A stretch of 64,000 bases of DNA from Prosthecobacter debontii (GCA_945862245.1 CAMAXN010000011.1:1-64000), one strand, 5' to 3'. Shown: positions 10,847 through 19,846, counted from the stretch's first letter. Program-made: numbers and translations. Notes: generated from the letters alone by a model not told the origin.

Positions 10847-11578
10847 ATAGCCAAGCCGCAGAATAACAACAGGGCACGTTTCCGCGACATGACGCGAATC
10901 AACGACCGAATCCGTGCACCGAAAGTGCGAGTCGTAAACGCAAACGGGGAGCAACTCGGCGTGATGTCATCGCGCGATGCTCTTATCAAGGCGCAGTCCG
11001 TAGGACTAGATCTTGTCGAGATCGCCGGCCAGGCGGATCCGCCGGTCTGTAAGATCATCGACTACGGGAAATACAAATACACCCAGGCGAAGCTCAAGAA
11101 GGGCAAGTCGAAATCCTCGACAAAGATGAAAGAGGTGAAGTTTCGCGTCGGCACCGGCAGTCACGACTACAACATCAAGCTGGGCCGTGCGGAAACATTC
11201 CTCGAAGGCAACCACAAGGTGCGCTTCGTTCTTCAATTCAAGGGACGCGAGAACGCTCACAAGGAACTTGGTTTTGTAGTGCTGAAGCGCATTATCGAAG
11301 ATCTGAAGACTATGGCCGCTGTCGACCAGCAACCGCGTTTGAACGGCCGTGCTGTAGCGATGATCCTTTCCCCGCTGCCTGCGCATCAGCGCAAGCGCCA
11401 CTTCCATCTCTTCCACGGCGAACTCATTGAAGAGGATGACCACGATGAGGAAGAGGACGACGACGCCGAGATCGACGAGGAGGTGGACGAGTCATACTCG
11501 ATCTCTACCGACGATATCGTAGAGCCGGAGATGCAGGAAGTTTCTGACAAATCCGCGGAAGCAAAGCCCGCCGAGTGA
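10847..11578 (+). CDS. infC: Translation initiation factor IF-3, probable AUA start, acidic C-terminal extension
   Basis: About 243 aa. IF-3 binds the 30S subunit and proofreads start-codon choice. The N-terminal domain (RINDRIRAPKVRV, PPVCKIIDYGKYKY) and C-terminal domain (KMKEVKFRVG...HDYNIKLGRAETFL, VRFVLQFKGRE, MILSPL) are intact. I place the start at ATA 10847 because a Shine-Dalgarno sits correctly in front of it; infC is known to use rare start codons for self-regulation. About 55 residues beyond the normal end are almost purely acidic (EEDDHDEEEDDD and following), which is unusual. The stop overlaps the next start (TGATG). Confidence 0.93.
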   Translation: MAKPQNNNRARFRDMTRINDRIRAPKVRVVNANGEQLGVMSSRDALIKAQSVGLDLVEIAGQADPPVCKIIDYGKYKYTQAKLKKGKSKSSTKMKEVKFRVGTGSHDYNIKLGRAETFLEGNHKVRFVLQFKGRENAHKELGFVVLKRIIEDLKTMAAVDQQPRLNGRAVAMILSPLPAHQRKRHFHLFHGELIEEDDHDEEEDDDAEIDEEVDESYSISTDDIVEPEMQEVSDKSAEAKPAE

Positions 11579-12288
11579 TGCCAGGAAAGATCAGTGAACT
11601 CAACGAGTGCCTGCGGAGCCAATCTGTTCCTTGGCTCTTACTTTTCGACATCGATGGCACACTCGTCGATACGGGTGGAAAGGGGATGGTTGCGTTGCGG
11701 AAAACGGCCATCGAGATTTTTGGAAATGAGGGGCCGCCGCTCGATCTCGCAGGTTCTACAGATCTCGGGATTTTGGAAAACTTACATACCCACTTCGGAA
11801 CAGCTCCTTGCGCCGAGCGGACTCACCGTTTTTTCGAAACGTATCATTTCCATCTTGAAGCGTACTTGTCCTCGTCCCCATCTGAGGGCAGGGTGCTCGA
11901 CGGCGTGGTTGAACTCCTACAGGACATCGCTGTAGCGCCTCATGTAAAGCCCGCTTTGCTGACGGGGAACACGATGCAAGGCGCATCGATCAAGCTCCGC
12001 CACTACCGCCTCGACCATCATTTTTCTTTTGGTGCCTATGGGTCGGATCGGGCGGACAGGAATCTACTCGGCCATATCGCCCTCGAACGGGCCCTCGCTC
12101 ACACTGGCCATGCCTACACTCCAGAGCGCACGCTCGTCATTGGCGACACGCCCAAGGACATCGCCTGCGCCCATGCCGTCGGCGCGAAATGCGTCGCGGT
12201 GGCGACTGGACAATTCTCCAAAGACCAACTCGCGGCGGCCGGTGCGGATTGGGTGGTGAGCAGTCTGCGGGAAATTTCATGTAGGTGA
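11578..12288 (+). CDS. HAD-superfamily hydrolase, phosphoglycolate phosphatase-like
   Basis: A 236-aa HAD phosphatase of the Gph type. Motif I is LLFDIDGTLVDTG, motif II is the LLTGN segment and motif III/IV is VIGDTPKDIACAHAVGAKCVAVATG, all with the catalytic Asp and Lys-region residues in place. A helical cap lies between motifs I and II. It probably removes phosphate from small sugar phosphates or phosphoglycolate; the substrate is not certain. The ATG overlaps the infC stop, so it is translationally coupled. Confidence 0.88.
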   Translation: MPGKISELNECLRSQSVPWLLLFDIDGTLVDTGGKGMVALRKTAIEIFGNEGPPLDLAGSTDLGILENLHTHFGTAPCAERTHRFFETYHFHLEAYLSSSPSEGRVLDGVVELLQDIAVAPHVKPALLTGNTMQGASIKLRHYRLDHHFSFGAYGSDRADRNLLGHIALERALAHTGHAYTPERTLVIGDTPKDIACAHAVGAKCVAVATGQFSKDQLAAAGADWVVSSLREISCR

Positions 12289-12349
12289 GGCTCTCATATT
12301 GGCCGTTCATCTGTGGACATCCCGCACCACCCGGAATTAAGCTTCGAGC

Positions 12350-12808
12350 ATGTTCAACATTGTGCTTCTTGAGCCGGAGATTCCACACAACGCCGGGGCA
12401 GCGGGTCGGTTGGCGCTGGCTACGGGCTCGACGCTGCATCTGGTCAAGCCTCTGGGCTTTTCACTAGATGATAAATATATAAAGCGCACCGGCTTGGACT
12501 ACTGGCGGGATGTTGACCTGCATATCTGGGAAAATTTTTCCGATCTGAAGACGGCGATGGCGGGTAAAGGGATGTGGTTCCTTTCCACAAAGGCGAGGCA
12601 GACTCCGTGGGAGGCAGATTTTGAGCCTGGAGATTGCTTCGTCTTCGGAAAGGAGACGAAGGGCTTGCCGGAGGAGATGTTGAAAGCAGCAGGTGACCGT
12701 GCGCTGCGTATCCCGATGAAAAGCGGCAGCACGCGAAGCCTGAACCTATCGACGGCGGTAGCCATCGTACTCTATGAGGCGGTTAGACAACAATCCCCGG
12801 GTTGGTGA
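12350..12808 (+). CDS. trmL: tRNA (cytidine/uridine-34-2'-O)-methyltransferase
   Basis: A 152-aa SPOUT methyltransferase of the TrmL type, the usual length. It 2'-O-methylates the wobble base of certain leucine tRNAs using SAM. The N-terminus NIVLLEPEIPHNAGAAGRLA, the FGKETKGLPEE knot segment and the C-terminal IPMKSGSTRSLNLSTAVAI all match the family. It lies 61 bp behind the HAD gene and ends 10 bp from the convergent pseudokinase gene. Confidence 0.94.
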   Translation: MFNIVLLEPEIPHNAGAAGRLALATGSTLHLVKPLGFSLDDKYIKRTGLDYWRDVDLHIWENFSDLKTAMAGKGMWFLSTKARQTPWEADFEPGDCFVFGKETKGLPEEMLKAAGDRALRIPMKSGSTRSLNLSTAVAIVLYEAVRQQSPGW

Positions 12809-12818
12809 AAAGTGCGAT

Positions 12819-14204
12819 TCACTTAACGTCCTTCATCTTCTCACGGGAACGGATCATCACATATTGCTTGCCTGTTGGCTCCTTGAATACCGTTCCATCG
12901 AAGCGCATCTTCTTTCCGATCAAATCTCTGTAGGCGGTGACGGTGAAATCGTCCTTTTCCTTGTAATCGCTCTTGTGCGCCACGGCCATGATCTCGGTAG
13001 CGTTGGTGTTTTTTGAAAATTCGAAATACAGGCTTTTGCCGCTTTCCGATAGCCGCACATTAAGTACAACGCCCGTCACGCTCGCAGGGCTGTTGGCATT
13101 CAGTTTTTTCATCTTTTCCCCATCGCCGGCAGTGAAATCGCGGAGAGGGGGGGCTGCGACCACCGGGGGAGCGAGCGCAGCGGCGCGTTCCTTTTCCTTT
13201 TCCCGGGCGAGTTTTTCAGCCATCTCCTGCACCCGGGAGATGGCAATGGCTTCGGCGTCCTCTGCCGGTGCAGCAGTTGGCTTTGGTTGCGGAACCACAA
13301 CGACTGGGAGCGGCTGTTCAACAGGCGCTGACGTGGGCTTGGTTTTGGGCGGGGGATTTGTTTCCTCCGCTGTCAGGTGATAATACGCTAGTCCAGCCAC
13401 TGCGACCAACAGGCCGGTGCAGGCTGTGATCATGAGCGGCGATATGGAGGACGGCGATTTCAATTTCACCGCAGACTGGCGTGCAATAGGTGCGGCGAAA
13501 GGTGGTTTTGGCGGTGGCGGCGAATCGTCGTCGGAGGCGAAGGCGGGCAGAGATTCGAGAGCTTCGGCAAGGCTCGCGTCTGGATTATTCTTCATCCATT
13601 TTAGCCAGCCACCCAGGCCGTAGCCTGCATTGTTGCCGATGAGCTTGCCTTTCCATCCGGCCAAGCGCTCGCCCATTTCAACGAGCGCAGCGAGTTTGCG
13701 GGATTCGAATTCAGCCCCCAGCCATTTGAAAGGCGAGAGCCAGAATACGAAGCCTCTACCGCTTTCCTCTGAGCCTACGAAGATCGAATCCGCATCCGTT
13801 TCCACCCAAACTGCCTCCTCACCGAGGATTTTGGAAAGCGTAAGTGAAACCTCCAGAGCGAGTTGGAGTACCTGGATTACCAGCCTTGGGTCGAGGGCTT
13901 CTCCGTTCAGAACATCGCAGAGCTTTGCGCCATCAACCCACTCCACGACAATGTAAGGCATATTATCGATGGGATCGACTGCACCGCTGAAAACGGATCG
14001 CAATGCCGGATGAGATACGCCCGCGAGTCGCTGCGCTGCGATAAGGAATACGGCTGTTTCCTCTTCCTTGAGTCCTCCCCCATCCTGGCCGAATGGAAAG
14101 AAACGTCGTAGCGCGACCGTGTGCCCTTTTTCCGAATCATGGGCGCGGAAAACGATACCCCTTTTATTTTGGGATACGATGTCCTCGATCTTGTAGCGGC
14201 TCAT
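12819..14204 (-). CDS. Membrane-anchored pseudokinase-like protein with C-terminal extracytoplasmic domain
   Basis: A 461-aa protein. Residues 1-215 follow the Ser/Thr kinase N-lobe and hinge pattern (YKIEDIVSQNKRGIVFRAHD, then TVALRRFF, then MPYIVVEWVDGAKL). The ATP-binding Lys is replaced by Arg in VALRR, and no HRD or DFG motif is present, so it should be inactive as a kinase. A Pro-rich linker and one TM helix (about 255-275) follow, then a Pro/Ala-rich stretch, a coiled coil (RVQEMAEKLAREKEKERAAA) and a C-terminal beta domain of about 95 residues, perhaps an OB-like fold. It may be a scaffold or receptor; the role is unknown. Confidence 0.75.
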   Translation of the reverse strand: MSRYKIEDIVSQNKRGIVFRAHDSEKGHTVALRRFFPFGQDGGGLKEEETAVFLIAAQRLAGVSHPALRSVFSGAVDPIDNMPYIVVEWVDGAKLCDVLNGEALDPRLVIQVLQLALEVSLTLSKILGEEAVWVETDADSIFVGSEESGRGFVFWLSPFKWLGAEFESRKLAALVEMGERLAGWKGKLIGNNAGYGLGGWLKWMKNNPDASLAEALESLPAFASDDDSPPPPKPPFAAPIARQSAVKLKSPSSISPLMITACTGLLVAVAGLAYYHLTAEETNPPPKTKPTSAPVEQPLPVVVVPQPKPTAAPAEDAEAIAISRVQEMAEKLAREKEKERAAALAPPVVAAPPLRDFTAGDGEKMKKLNANSPASVTGVVLNVRLSESGKSLYFEFSKNTNATEIMAVAHKSDYKEKDDFTVTAYRDLIGKKMRFDGTVFKEPTGKQYVMIRSREKMKDVK

Positions 14205-14255
14205 GTGCTCGGGGGTGTAGTTTAGTTAATCATTTCACTCCGCCAAGTGATAACC

Positions 14256-14849
14256 TTATAGGGGGACTCTCGAAAAGCATCCGAATGAGGCTGGCTGATG
14301 GAAGTCTGGGTCGGCACCTGGCAGCTTGTGCGCGCTGTGGAATGTCTGAAGAGGGGAGTTCAGAATTGCCGTTACATTTGCAGTGGTTTTCTCGCCGAAG
14401 CCGATTTCTGTTGCCAAAAAGGCGAGCGGAACACGGATTGCCGCACACCATGCCTCATCAGAAGGATCCCCCCTGTGGCTGGTGACAATGGACGGAAAAT
14501 CTGACTGTTTGGCAGCGCGTACACGCGGGGCATCAAATTTCGCAGCCCACCATGCCCCGTTCGGGGCGAGGTTGAATTCGAGGTAAGCGCCGCATGTGGG
14601 ATTGGCTAGAAAGAGCTCTGCGACATCGTATTCCCAGAGACCTTCTGTGAAGGAACCCGGCTCCGCGCCGGGGCGACAGGTGGCCGGTGCTTGCCTTGTG
14701 GCCACAAACCATAAGCTTGAGGAATCGCTTGCTATGGTGAAACAGAGCGGGGGGTGGAGGGTCACACCATACCAATCCGTGTCCATGCCCATAACCGGTA
14801 GGTCGAGCTGCCCCCAAGCCAGTTTGGTTTCGCATTCGAAAATTCTCAT
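14256..14849 (-). CDS. CBM9/DOMON-like carbohydrate-binding domain protein
   Basis: About 197 aa. The pattern WEYDVAELFLANP...YLEFNLAPNGAWWAAKF and the later WCAAIRVPLAFL is that of the family 9 carbohydrate-binding-like domain (DOMON clan) found alone in PVC bacteria. No signal peptide is seen with the chosen ATG. Alternative starts at 14903 and 14915 would add 18-22 residues; no clear ribosome-binding site decides between them. The gene is divergent from the DUF1287 gene with about 110 bp between start codons. Confidence 0.65.
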   Translation of the reverse strand: MRIFECETKLAWGQLDLPVMGMDTDWYGVTLHPPLCFTIASDSSSLWFVATRQAPATCRPGAEPGSFTEGLWEYDVAELFLANPTCGAYLEFNLAPNGAWWAAKFDAPRVRAAKQSDFPSIVTSHRGDPSDEAWCAAIRVPLAFLATEIGFGEKTTANVTAILNSPLQTFHSAHKLPGADPDFHQPASFGCFSRVPL

Positions 14850-14963
14850 GCAAAATGTTTGATAGTGAGATAGGCGAAAAGGCGAGCTTGGACTCTCAGT
14901 CATGATTATTTTCACAACTTTACCGTATTTTTATGGCAGTCAGGTCTTGGACTTGTTTGTATT

Positions 14964-15734
14964 ATGCGTACCAATTATATGCCTCGTCAACGATCTGGTT
15001 ATTACAATGCAATCGAATACATCGGTCCTCGGCCACAAAAGCCAAAGAAGCCGAATTTTTTCGGAGGCTGGGTGATTCTAGTCATCGCACTGGTCGCTGT
15101 TTTTTTGTTTGGAAAACCCTTGGTTAGCGAAGTGCTGGCGGCAGACAAAGATCCGACGACCGCACAGGTGGAAATGATCGTCAGACAGCTTGAGGAATCC
15201 GGTATTTTTTCCGAAAAACTTGCCGCTGAGGCAATGAAATATTCCGGAAAGGGGGTCACTTATGATAGAGCCTATTACAAAATCCAATACCCCGAAGGTG
15301 ATGTGCCCGCCGACAAAGGGTTAGCCGCCGATCTTTTGATTCGTTGCTACCGCAAGCTCGGCATAGACCTCCAGAAGGAAATCCATATGGATATGGTAAG
15401 CCACTTTCGACTCTATCCTCAGCTCTGGGAAGCGACAGCTCCCGACCGGAACATCGACCACCGCCGCGTCCCTAACCTCAAGCGATTCCTGAGCCGCAAG
15501 GGAGTGACTCTAACCACTTCATCCGATCCCGCTGAATACAAGGTGGGTGACATTGTCATCTGGGCGCTCTCGAACGCCGAGATGCATATCGGTATCGTGG
15601 TACCAGGCTCCGCACCTGACCGAAGCGGCGGCACCCCTTGGGTTGTTCATCATCCTGCGGGAGGCAGTGTGAAATGGGAGAAGGCACTGTTCGAACAACA
15701 GATACTCGGGCATTTCCGCTTTCCTGGTGAGTAA
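14964..15734 (+). CDS. DUF1287 domain protein, membrane-anchored
   Basis: A 256-aa protein with an N-terminal basic segment, one TM helix at about 35-55 (WVILVIALVAVFLFG) and a periplasmic DUF1287 domain: YDRAYYKIQYPEGDVPADKGLAADLLIRCYRKLGIDL, later VGDIVIWALSNAEMHIGIV and WVVHHPAGG. DUF1287 is related to NlpC/P60-like folds; the conserved His residues are present but the usual first-motif Cys is replaced by the LAADLLIR context, so enzymatic activity is unproven. It precedes a peptidoglycan glycosyltransferase, which would fit a cell-wall role. Confidence 0.8.
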   Translation: MRTNYMPRQRSGYYNAIEYIGPRPQKPKKPNFFGGWVILVIALVAVFLFGKPLVSEVLAADKDPTTAQVEMIVRQLEESGIFSEKLAAEAMKYSGKGVTYDRAYYKIQYPEGDVPADKGLAADLLIRCYRKLGIDLQKEIHMDMVSHFRLYPQLWEATAPDRNIDHRRVPNLKRFLSRKGVTLTTSSDPAEYKVGDIVIWALSNAEMHIGIVVPGSAPDRSGGTPWVVHHPAGGSVKWEKALFEQQILGHFRFPGE

Positions 15735-15810
15735 GGCCGGGCTTTCTGTTAAATCGTATCGGTGAAGTGAATGGCGTGTGATTCTGTCTATTAGTTAAAA
15801 ACGCGTAACT

Positions 15811-17517
15811 ATGTCAACCTGGCGACCCATCGAAAAAACACCGCTGTGGAAGCGATGGCTGCCGACGTTTTTGCATGCCCCTCTGGTAATCTTATTTCAG
15901 CTATCAATCGCGGCTGCCGTGGTTGGTTTCGGTGTGGTTTTTTTCTATTTCATTCTGGCATCTAAATACGATCTGGATGAAGTTGCAAAACTACCTCAGT
16001 CTGCGGTTTACTTTGACCACAATGGCAAGGAACTTGAGGCTCCGGGTGAATCCGGGCGGCGCGTAGTGAAGCGAGGGGAAGTTCCGGAGTTTATGGTTGA
16101 GGCTTTAGCCGCCCGTGAGGACGCTAGGTTTTTCGACCATAACGGTGTAGATATACGCGGCCTCGCGCGTGCTACGGTTCGTAATGTGAGGGATAGGGAT
16201 TTTACCCAAGGTGCCTCAACCATAACCATGCAGCTCGCCCGTAACTCCTATGACATGCGTGCCAAATCACTGCACAGGAAGGCGTTGGAAATTGCTCTGA
16301 CCCTTCGGATCGAGTCCCGCTACTCAAAGGATGAGATTTTGACGAATTATCTTAACCGTATTTATTATGGTGCCGGTGCTTATGGAATTGAGCAGGCGGC
16401 GCGGACATATTTTGGCAAAACGACTTCGCAGCTCCATCCGGGCGAGTGCGCGATGATCGTGGGCATCATCAGGGGGCCTCATTTATTTTCTCCAAGTAGG
16501 AATTTTGATGGGGCGATGGAGCAGCGCGATCAGACCTTGGCGCGTATGATCGATGCCGGGTTCATCACTCAGGATCGGGTGGATGAAGTGAAGGCTATGA
16601 AGATTCGGCTTTCTAAGGTGGGGCAAACCGGAAGCCTTCCCTCCTATGCGCTGCGGCAGGTGCGGTGGGAACTGGAGAAAATCATGGAGAGGGAAAACCT
16701 CACGATGGGTGGAATCCATGTCCACACCACCCTCGATATTGGTTGGCAAACACGGCTGGAGTCAGAACTTGCACGCGCGGTATCAAACATTGAGGCGGAG
16801 AAAGGCTGGTCGCATCCGAAAATCGGTGCCCATCAGGCGGGTATGGATGCCGAATATGTCCAGTTTGCCGCTGTCACTACCCAGACAAAATCTGGTGCGG
16901 TTCTTGCCCTGATTGGAGGCCGTGATTTCGCGGACTCGCGTTTTGACCGCAGCCGTTCTAAGCGCGATCTGGGCTCCGCTTTCGAGCCATTTATTGCAGC
17001 TGCTGCGGCGGAGCGTGGAAAGTTGGTCTTCGCGGGTAAGCCCATCCAAACCGGTAGGCAAATCGGCCGGATGGAAGTAGAGAGGCTAGCCAAGCGATGC
17101 GGGATCTCCGGTCCATTCCTGAAGACCGAGGATCTCTTCCGCGGTGCGGTTGCGGCCACTCCGATGGAAATGTCCGTGGGACTTGCAACACTGGGTAACA
17201 AAGGCAAGAAACCGAAGCCTTATTTCATTTCCCGCATAGAGGATTCTGAGGGAAATGTGGTATACCGCGCAAAAACGGTGGCCTACAGTGCGCTCGGCGA
17301 ACAGGCGGCACGGGAAGCAGTGTCTGTTCTGGAAAGCCGCTCCGGAACGCGCTGCTTCACTGGTGCAACTAGTTCCGAGCGCGATGCCTGGACGTTGCGT
17401 CTGGGCCCTATTGGCTCGACTGCCATTTGGATAGGCTTCGATGAGCCGAAAAAGATCGCCGATGAGAAGCGCCTCAATACTCTGCTTGACGAGTTTGTCC
17501 AACGGCTCGGAAATTAA
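15811..17517 (+). CDS. GT51 peptidoglycan glycosyltransferase with degenerate transpeptidase domain (PBP1-like)
   Basis: A 568-aa bitopic membrane protein. After a TM helix (about 26-50), the GT51 domain is intact: E103-D-A-R-F-F-D-H-N-G, GASTITMQLARN, KALEIALTLRIE, EILTNYLNRIYYGAGAYGIEQAA. This polymerises lipid II in the periplasm. The C-terminal domain keeps the transpeptidase outline but has lost the catalytic residues: the SxxK motif reads S389-A-F-E392 and the KTG(T) region reads FTGATSSERDAW. It is also shorter than usual. So it should make glycan strands without crosslinking, needing a partner transpeptidase. Confidence 0.88.
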   Translation: MSTWRPIEKTPLWKRWLPTFLHAPLVILFQLSIAAAVVGFGVVFFYFILASKYDLDEVAKLPQSAVYFDHNGKELEAPGESGRRVVKRGEVPEFMVEALAAREDARFFDHNGVDIRGLARATVRNVRDRDFTQGASTITMQLARNSYDMRAKSLHRKALEIALTLRIESRYSKDEILTNYLNRIYYGAGAYGIEQAARTYFGKTTSQLHPGECAMIVGIIRGPHLFSPSRNFDGAMEQRDQTLARMIDAGFITQDRVDEVKAMKIRLSKVGQTGSLPSYALRQVRWELEKIMERENLTMGGIHVHTTLDIGWQTRLESELARAVSNIEAEKGWSHPKIGAHQAGMDAEYVQFAAVTTQTKSGAVLALIGGRDFADSRFDRSRSKRDLGSAFEPFIAAAAAERGKLVFAGKPIQTGRQIGRMEVERLAKRCGISGPFLKTEDLFRGAVAATPMEMSVGLATLGNKGKKPKPYFISRIEDSEGNVVYRAKTVAYSALGEQAAREAVSVLESRSGTRCFTGATSSERDAWTLRLGPIGSTAIWIGFDEPKKIADEKRLNTLLDEFVQRLGN

Positions 17518-17531
17518 TACGAAGTATCAGT

Positions 17532-17563
17532 GAAACCATGCCTGCACCATGACATGGGGTTTC
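17532..17563 (+). terminator. Possible hairpin terminator after the GT51 gene
   Basis: GAAACC (17532-17537) pairs with GGTTTC (17558-17563), extended imperfectly by CATG/CATG inside. It is 14 bp after the stop, with no long T-run. Confidence 0.35.
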
Positions 17564-17608
17564 TAAACTCACAGTTCTTCGCCAAGGCTTAGAAGTGTAC
17601 TTGCTGGC

Positions 17609-17683
17609 TGCTAGGAAGTTGCTTTCTGCGGGAGCTCCTGAAAGAGCCATTGGGCCGAACCGGAGGGCGGGGAAAAGGGGGTT
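17609..17683 (-). repeat. Element copy A (GCAAATTCCTAGCA family)
   Basis: On the minus strand it runs from AACCCCCTTTTCCCC to GCAACTTCCTAGCA. The middle (CCGGTTCGGCCCAATGG, CTCTTTCAGGAGCTCC) is shared with copies B and D. The DUF2961 gene fragment runs into it. Confidence 0.85.
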
Positions 17684-17693
17684 GCTTGGAAAA

Positions 17694-17894
17694 TTAACCC
17701 GGTTTATCCGGGGCGACTTTGGTCCGGTCGTAACTGCTGGCCTGCTTGCAGGTGAATTCCGGCTGCGGCCAGCGGGCGATGGACTCGACGTCCAGCATTT
17801 CCTGCAACAAGGAGTCGAGCGAGACGGGGGCCGCGGCGCTGAACGCCAGCGAAGCGAGCAGGAAGGCGGCGACGAGGGATGGAATGCGGTTCAT
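17694..17894 (-). pseudogene. N-terminal fragment of a DUF2961 protein, cut at element A
   Basis: Sixty-six codons: a signal peptide (MNRIPSLVAAFLLASLAFSA) followed by LDSLLQEMLDVESIARWPQP and YTCKQ-like TCKQASSYDRTKVAPDKPG, the start of DUF2961 (GH172-like) proteins. In the family a Trp-Phe follows PDKPG; here the Trp codon is TAA and element A begins about 10 bases on, so the remaining several hundred residues are missing. It lies 29 bp behind the GH127 gene on the same strand, so it was probably the next gene of an arabinan-use operon. Confidence 0.75.
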
Positions 17895-17923
17895 GAGATT
17901 CGAGGTTCGAACTCCGAATTTGA

Positions 17924-19846
17924 TTACTGCGCCGGTGCCTGCGCCGTGTAGTCGGCGGCCGTCATCGTCTTCCAGTAAATCGTGTAACGCTGGTGGTGCA
18001 GGAACGCGAGCGGACTGAGCGTGACATCCTGCGGCTTGGCCACCCCGGTGGTCCGGAAGCGCAGACCTTCGCCCGGTTCGCGCTTGAGCCAGGTGGCAGG
18101 ATCAGCGGCCGCATCCACCAGAACCGGCACCGGCGGCGTTTTGGCATCGAGGTGGGCGACGTTGTTGCCGGTGACCAAGTTCGGGGGCATCCCTTCGGTG
18201 CCCAGTTCACCCGCCAGCACCAGCGGACCATACATCACCACGACCATGGACTTATCGTCGCGGGCCGGACGGAGATGCAGGCTCAGGGGAAACTGCACTT
18301 TGATCGTGTCGCCATCCTTCCAGGTGCGAGTCAGGGTCAGGTAGCTCGATGGCTTGGCATCGACGGCCTGCTTCTCGCCGTTGACGGTGATTTTCGGTGC
18401 CTTGGCGGCCCAGTAGGGAACGCGGATTTTGACCGACAACTTCTGCGCTTGCTTGGTGCCGATCTTGAGGGTTGTGGTGTCCTTGACGGGGAACTCCGTT
18501 TCCTGGCGGACAGTGAGACCCTTCTCCTGCCAGTTGAGTTCCGAGGGGATGAAAAGGTTCACCCACAAGTTCTCGGCGTCGCGGCTGTAGATCGTGTCGG
18601 CGTACTTCGAGTGGTTCTCCATGCCGGTGCCCACGCAGCACCACATGGCGTCCTCAGGCGAGCTGTAGATTTTGAAATGTCCCGGCTTCATCGAATTGAA
18701 ATAGGTATAGCCGCCGCTTTTCGGATCCTGCGAACTCAGAATCGTGTTATACAGGCCGCGCTCGTAGTAATCCATGTAGCGGGCATCCGGCTGCCAGCCG
18801 AAGAGTTGGCGCGTAAGCTTCAGCGTGTTGTAAACCACGCACGTCTCGCTGGCATTGGTAGCCAGTTGCTTCGATTCCTGGCCTGCCGCGATGTAGCGCT
18901 CGCGCACGTCCATGCCTCCCGGTGCAAAGGTCCGGCTGTCCACCATGCTGTCCCAGAGAAAGTTGGCGATGGTGGCATCCCGCTGTTGGCCGTCCAATTC
19001 ATACAGGCGCGCCGCGCCCAGGATTTTTGGAAGGTTGGTGTTGACGTGCTTGTCGGTCAGGATGTCCTGCTTTGCGGCTAGGGGATCGGTGATGGCCTTG
19101 TGGTCAAAGCGCCGGGCGAGGGTCAGGTAATCCTTCTTGCCGGTGAGCGCGTAAAGTTCCGACAGCGACTCCACCATGCCGCCGAATTCGCAAGCCAGCA
19201 TCATCTGGAACTGTTCCTCGGTCAGGTTGTCGGTGCCCTTTTTCGCCCAGTCGGCAAACTTCGTGACGACCTCGAGCGCCTGCTTGTTGCCGGTGAGGAC
19301 ATGGGCATTGATCAGGCCGGCATAGACCTTGTGCATGACATACCACGGCACATAGCCGCCGCACATACCCCAGGCATCGGCCTTGATGTCGCCGGAAAAC
19401 GCCATCTTCCAAACCTCCAACCGGACCGGCCCGGCGTAACCGTCGCCGTGCTTCTCCTGCACGCGGGCGATCTCGCTCACCATGTAGTCCGCGCGCTTTT
19501 TCATCTCGGCATCGCCGGTGCTGGCATACATCAGCGCGAGGGCGCTCAAATAGTGTCCGGCCTCATGACCCACGCAGTCTTTCTTCGCCCAGCCGCCGTA
19601 TCGTTCCCCCTTGGTCGGCAGGCCGGCGTATTGGTGAAACGGCCAGAGCATCCGATCCGGCTCCACCTTCAGCAAGTAGGCCTTGTTGATCTCCATCGCC
19701 TTCTTGAACGGACCGTCCAGCAGACGCACCTGATTCAAGGCAAATGGTTTGACCTTGATGGGAACCACCGGCGCGATGGGCTCCGCGTGGAGTGGGTGGC
19801 CCAAAAGGGCGGTGAGCAGGATGGTCAGGAGGGGTTTCGGTTTCAT
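17924..19846 (-). CDS. GH127 beta-L-arabinofuranosidase-type glycoside hydrolase
   Basis: A 640-aa secreted enzyme (signal peptide MKPKPLLTILLTALLGHPLHA). It matches glycoside hydrolase family 127 (formerly DUF1680) along its length: GHEAGHYLSALALMYASTGD, WGMCGGYVPWYVMHKVYAGL and the Cys/Glu zinc-cysteine active site, seen as E334-T-C336 and C-C near 401-402 (WCCVGTGMENHSKY). The family removes beta-L-arabinofuranose from plant glycans. The gene begins 29 bp downstream (minus sense) of element B. No Shine-Dalgarno is obvious. Confidence 0.92.
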   Translation of the reverse strand: MKPKPLLTILLTALLGHPLHAEPIAPVVPIKVKPFALNQVRLLDGPFKKAMEINKAYLLKVEPDRMLWPFHQYAGLPTKGERYGGWAKKDCVGHEAGHYLSALALMYASTGDAEMKKRADYMVSEIARVQEKHGDGYAGPVRLEVWKMAFSGDIKADAWGMCGGYVPWYVMHKVYAGLINAHVLTGNKQALEVVTKFADWAKKGTDNLTEEQFQMMLACEFGGMVESLSELYALTGKKDYLTLARRFDHKAITDPLAAKQDILTDKHVNTNLPKILGAARLYELDGQQRDATIANFLWDSMVDSRTFAPGGMDVRERYIAAGQESKQLATNASETCVVYNTLKLTRQLFGWQPDARYMDYYERGLYNTILSSQDPKSGGYTYFNSMKPGHFKIYSSPEDAMWCCVGTGMENHSKYADTIYSRDAENLWVNLFIPSELNWQEKGLTVRQETEFPVKDTTTLKIGTKQAQKLSVKIRVPYWAAKAPKITVNGEKQAVDAKPSSYLTLTRTWKDGDTIKVQFPLSLHLRPARDDKSMVVVMYGPLVLAGELGTEGMPPNLVTGNNVAHLDAKTPPVPVLVDAAADPATWLKREPGEGLRFRTTGVAKPQDVTLSPLAFLHHQRYTIYWKTMTAADYTAQAPAQ

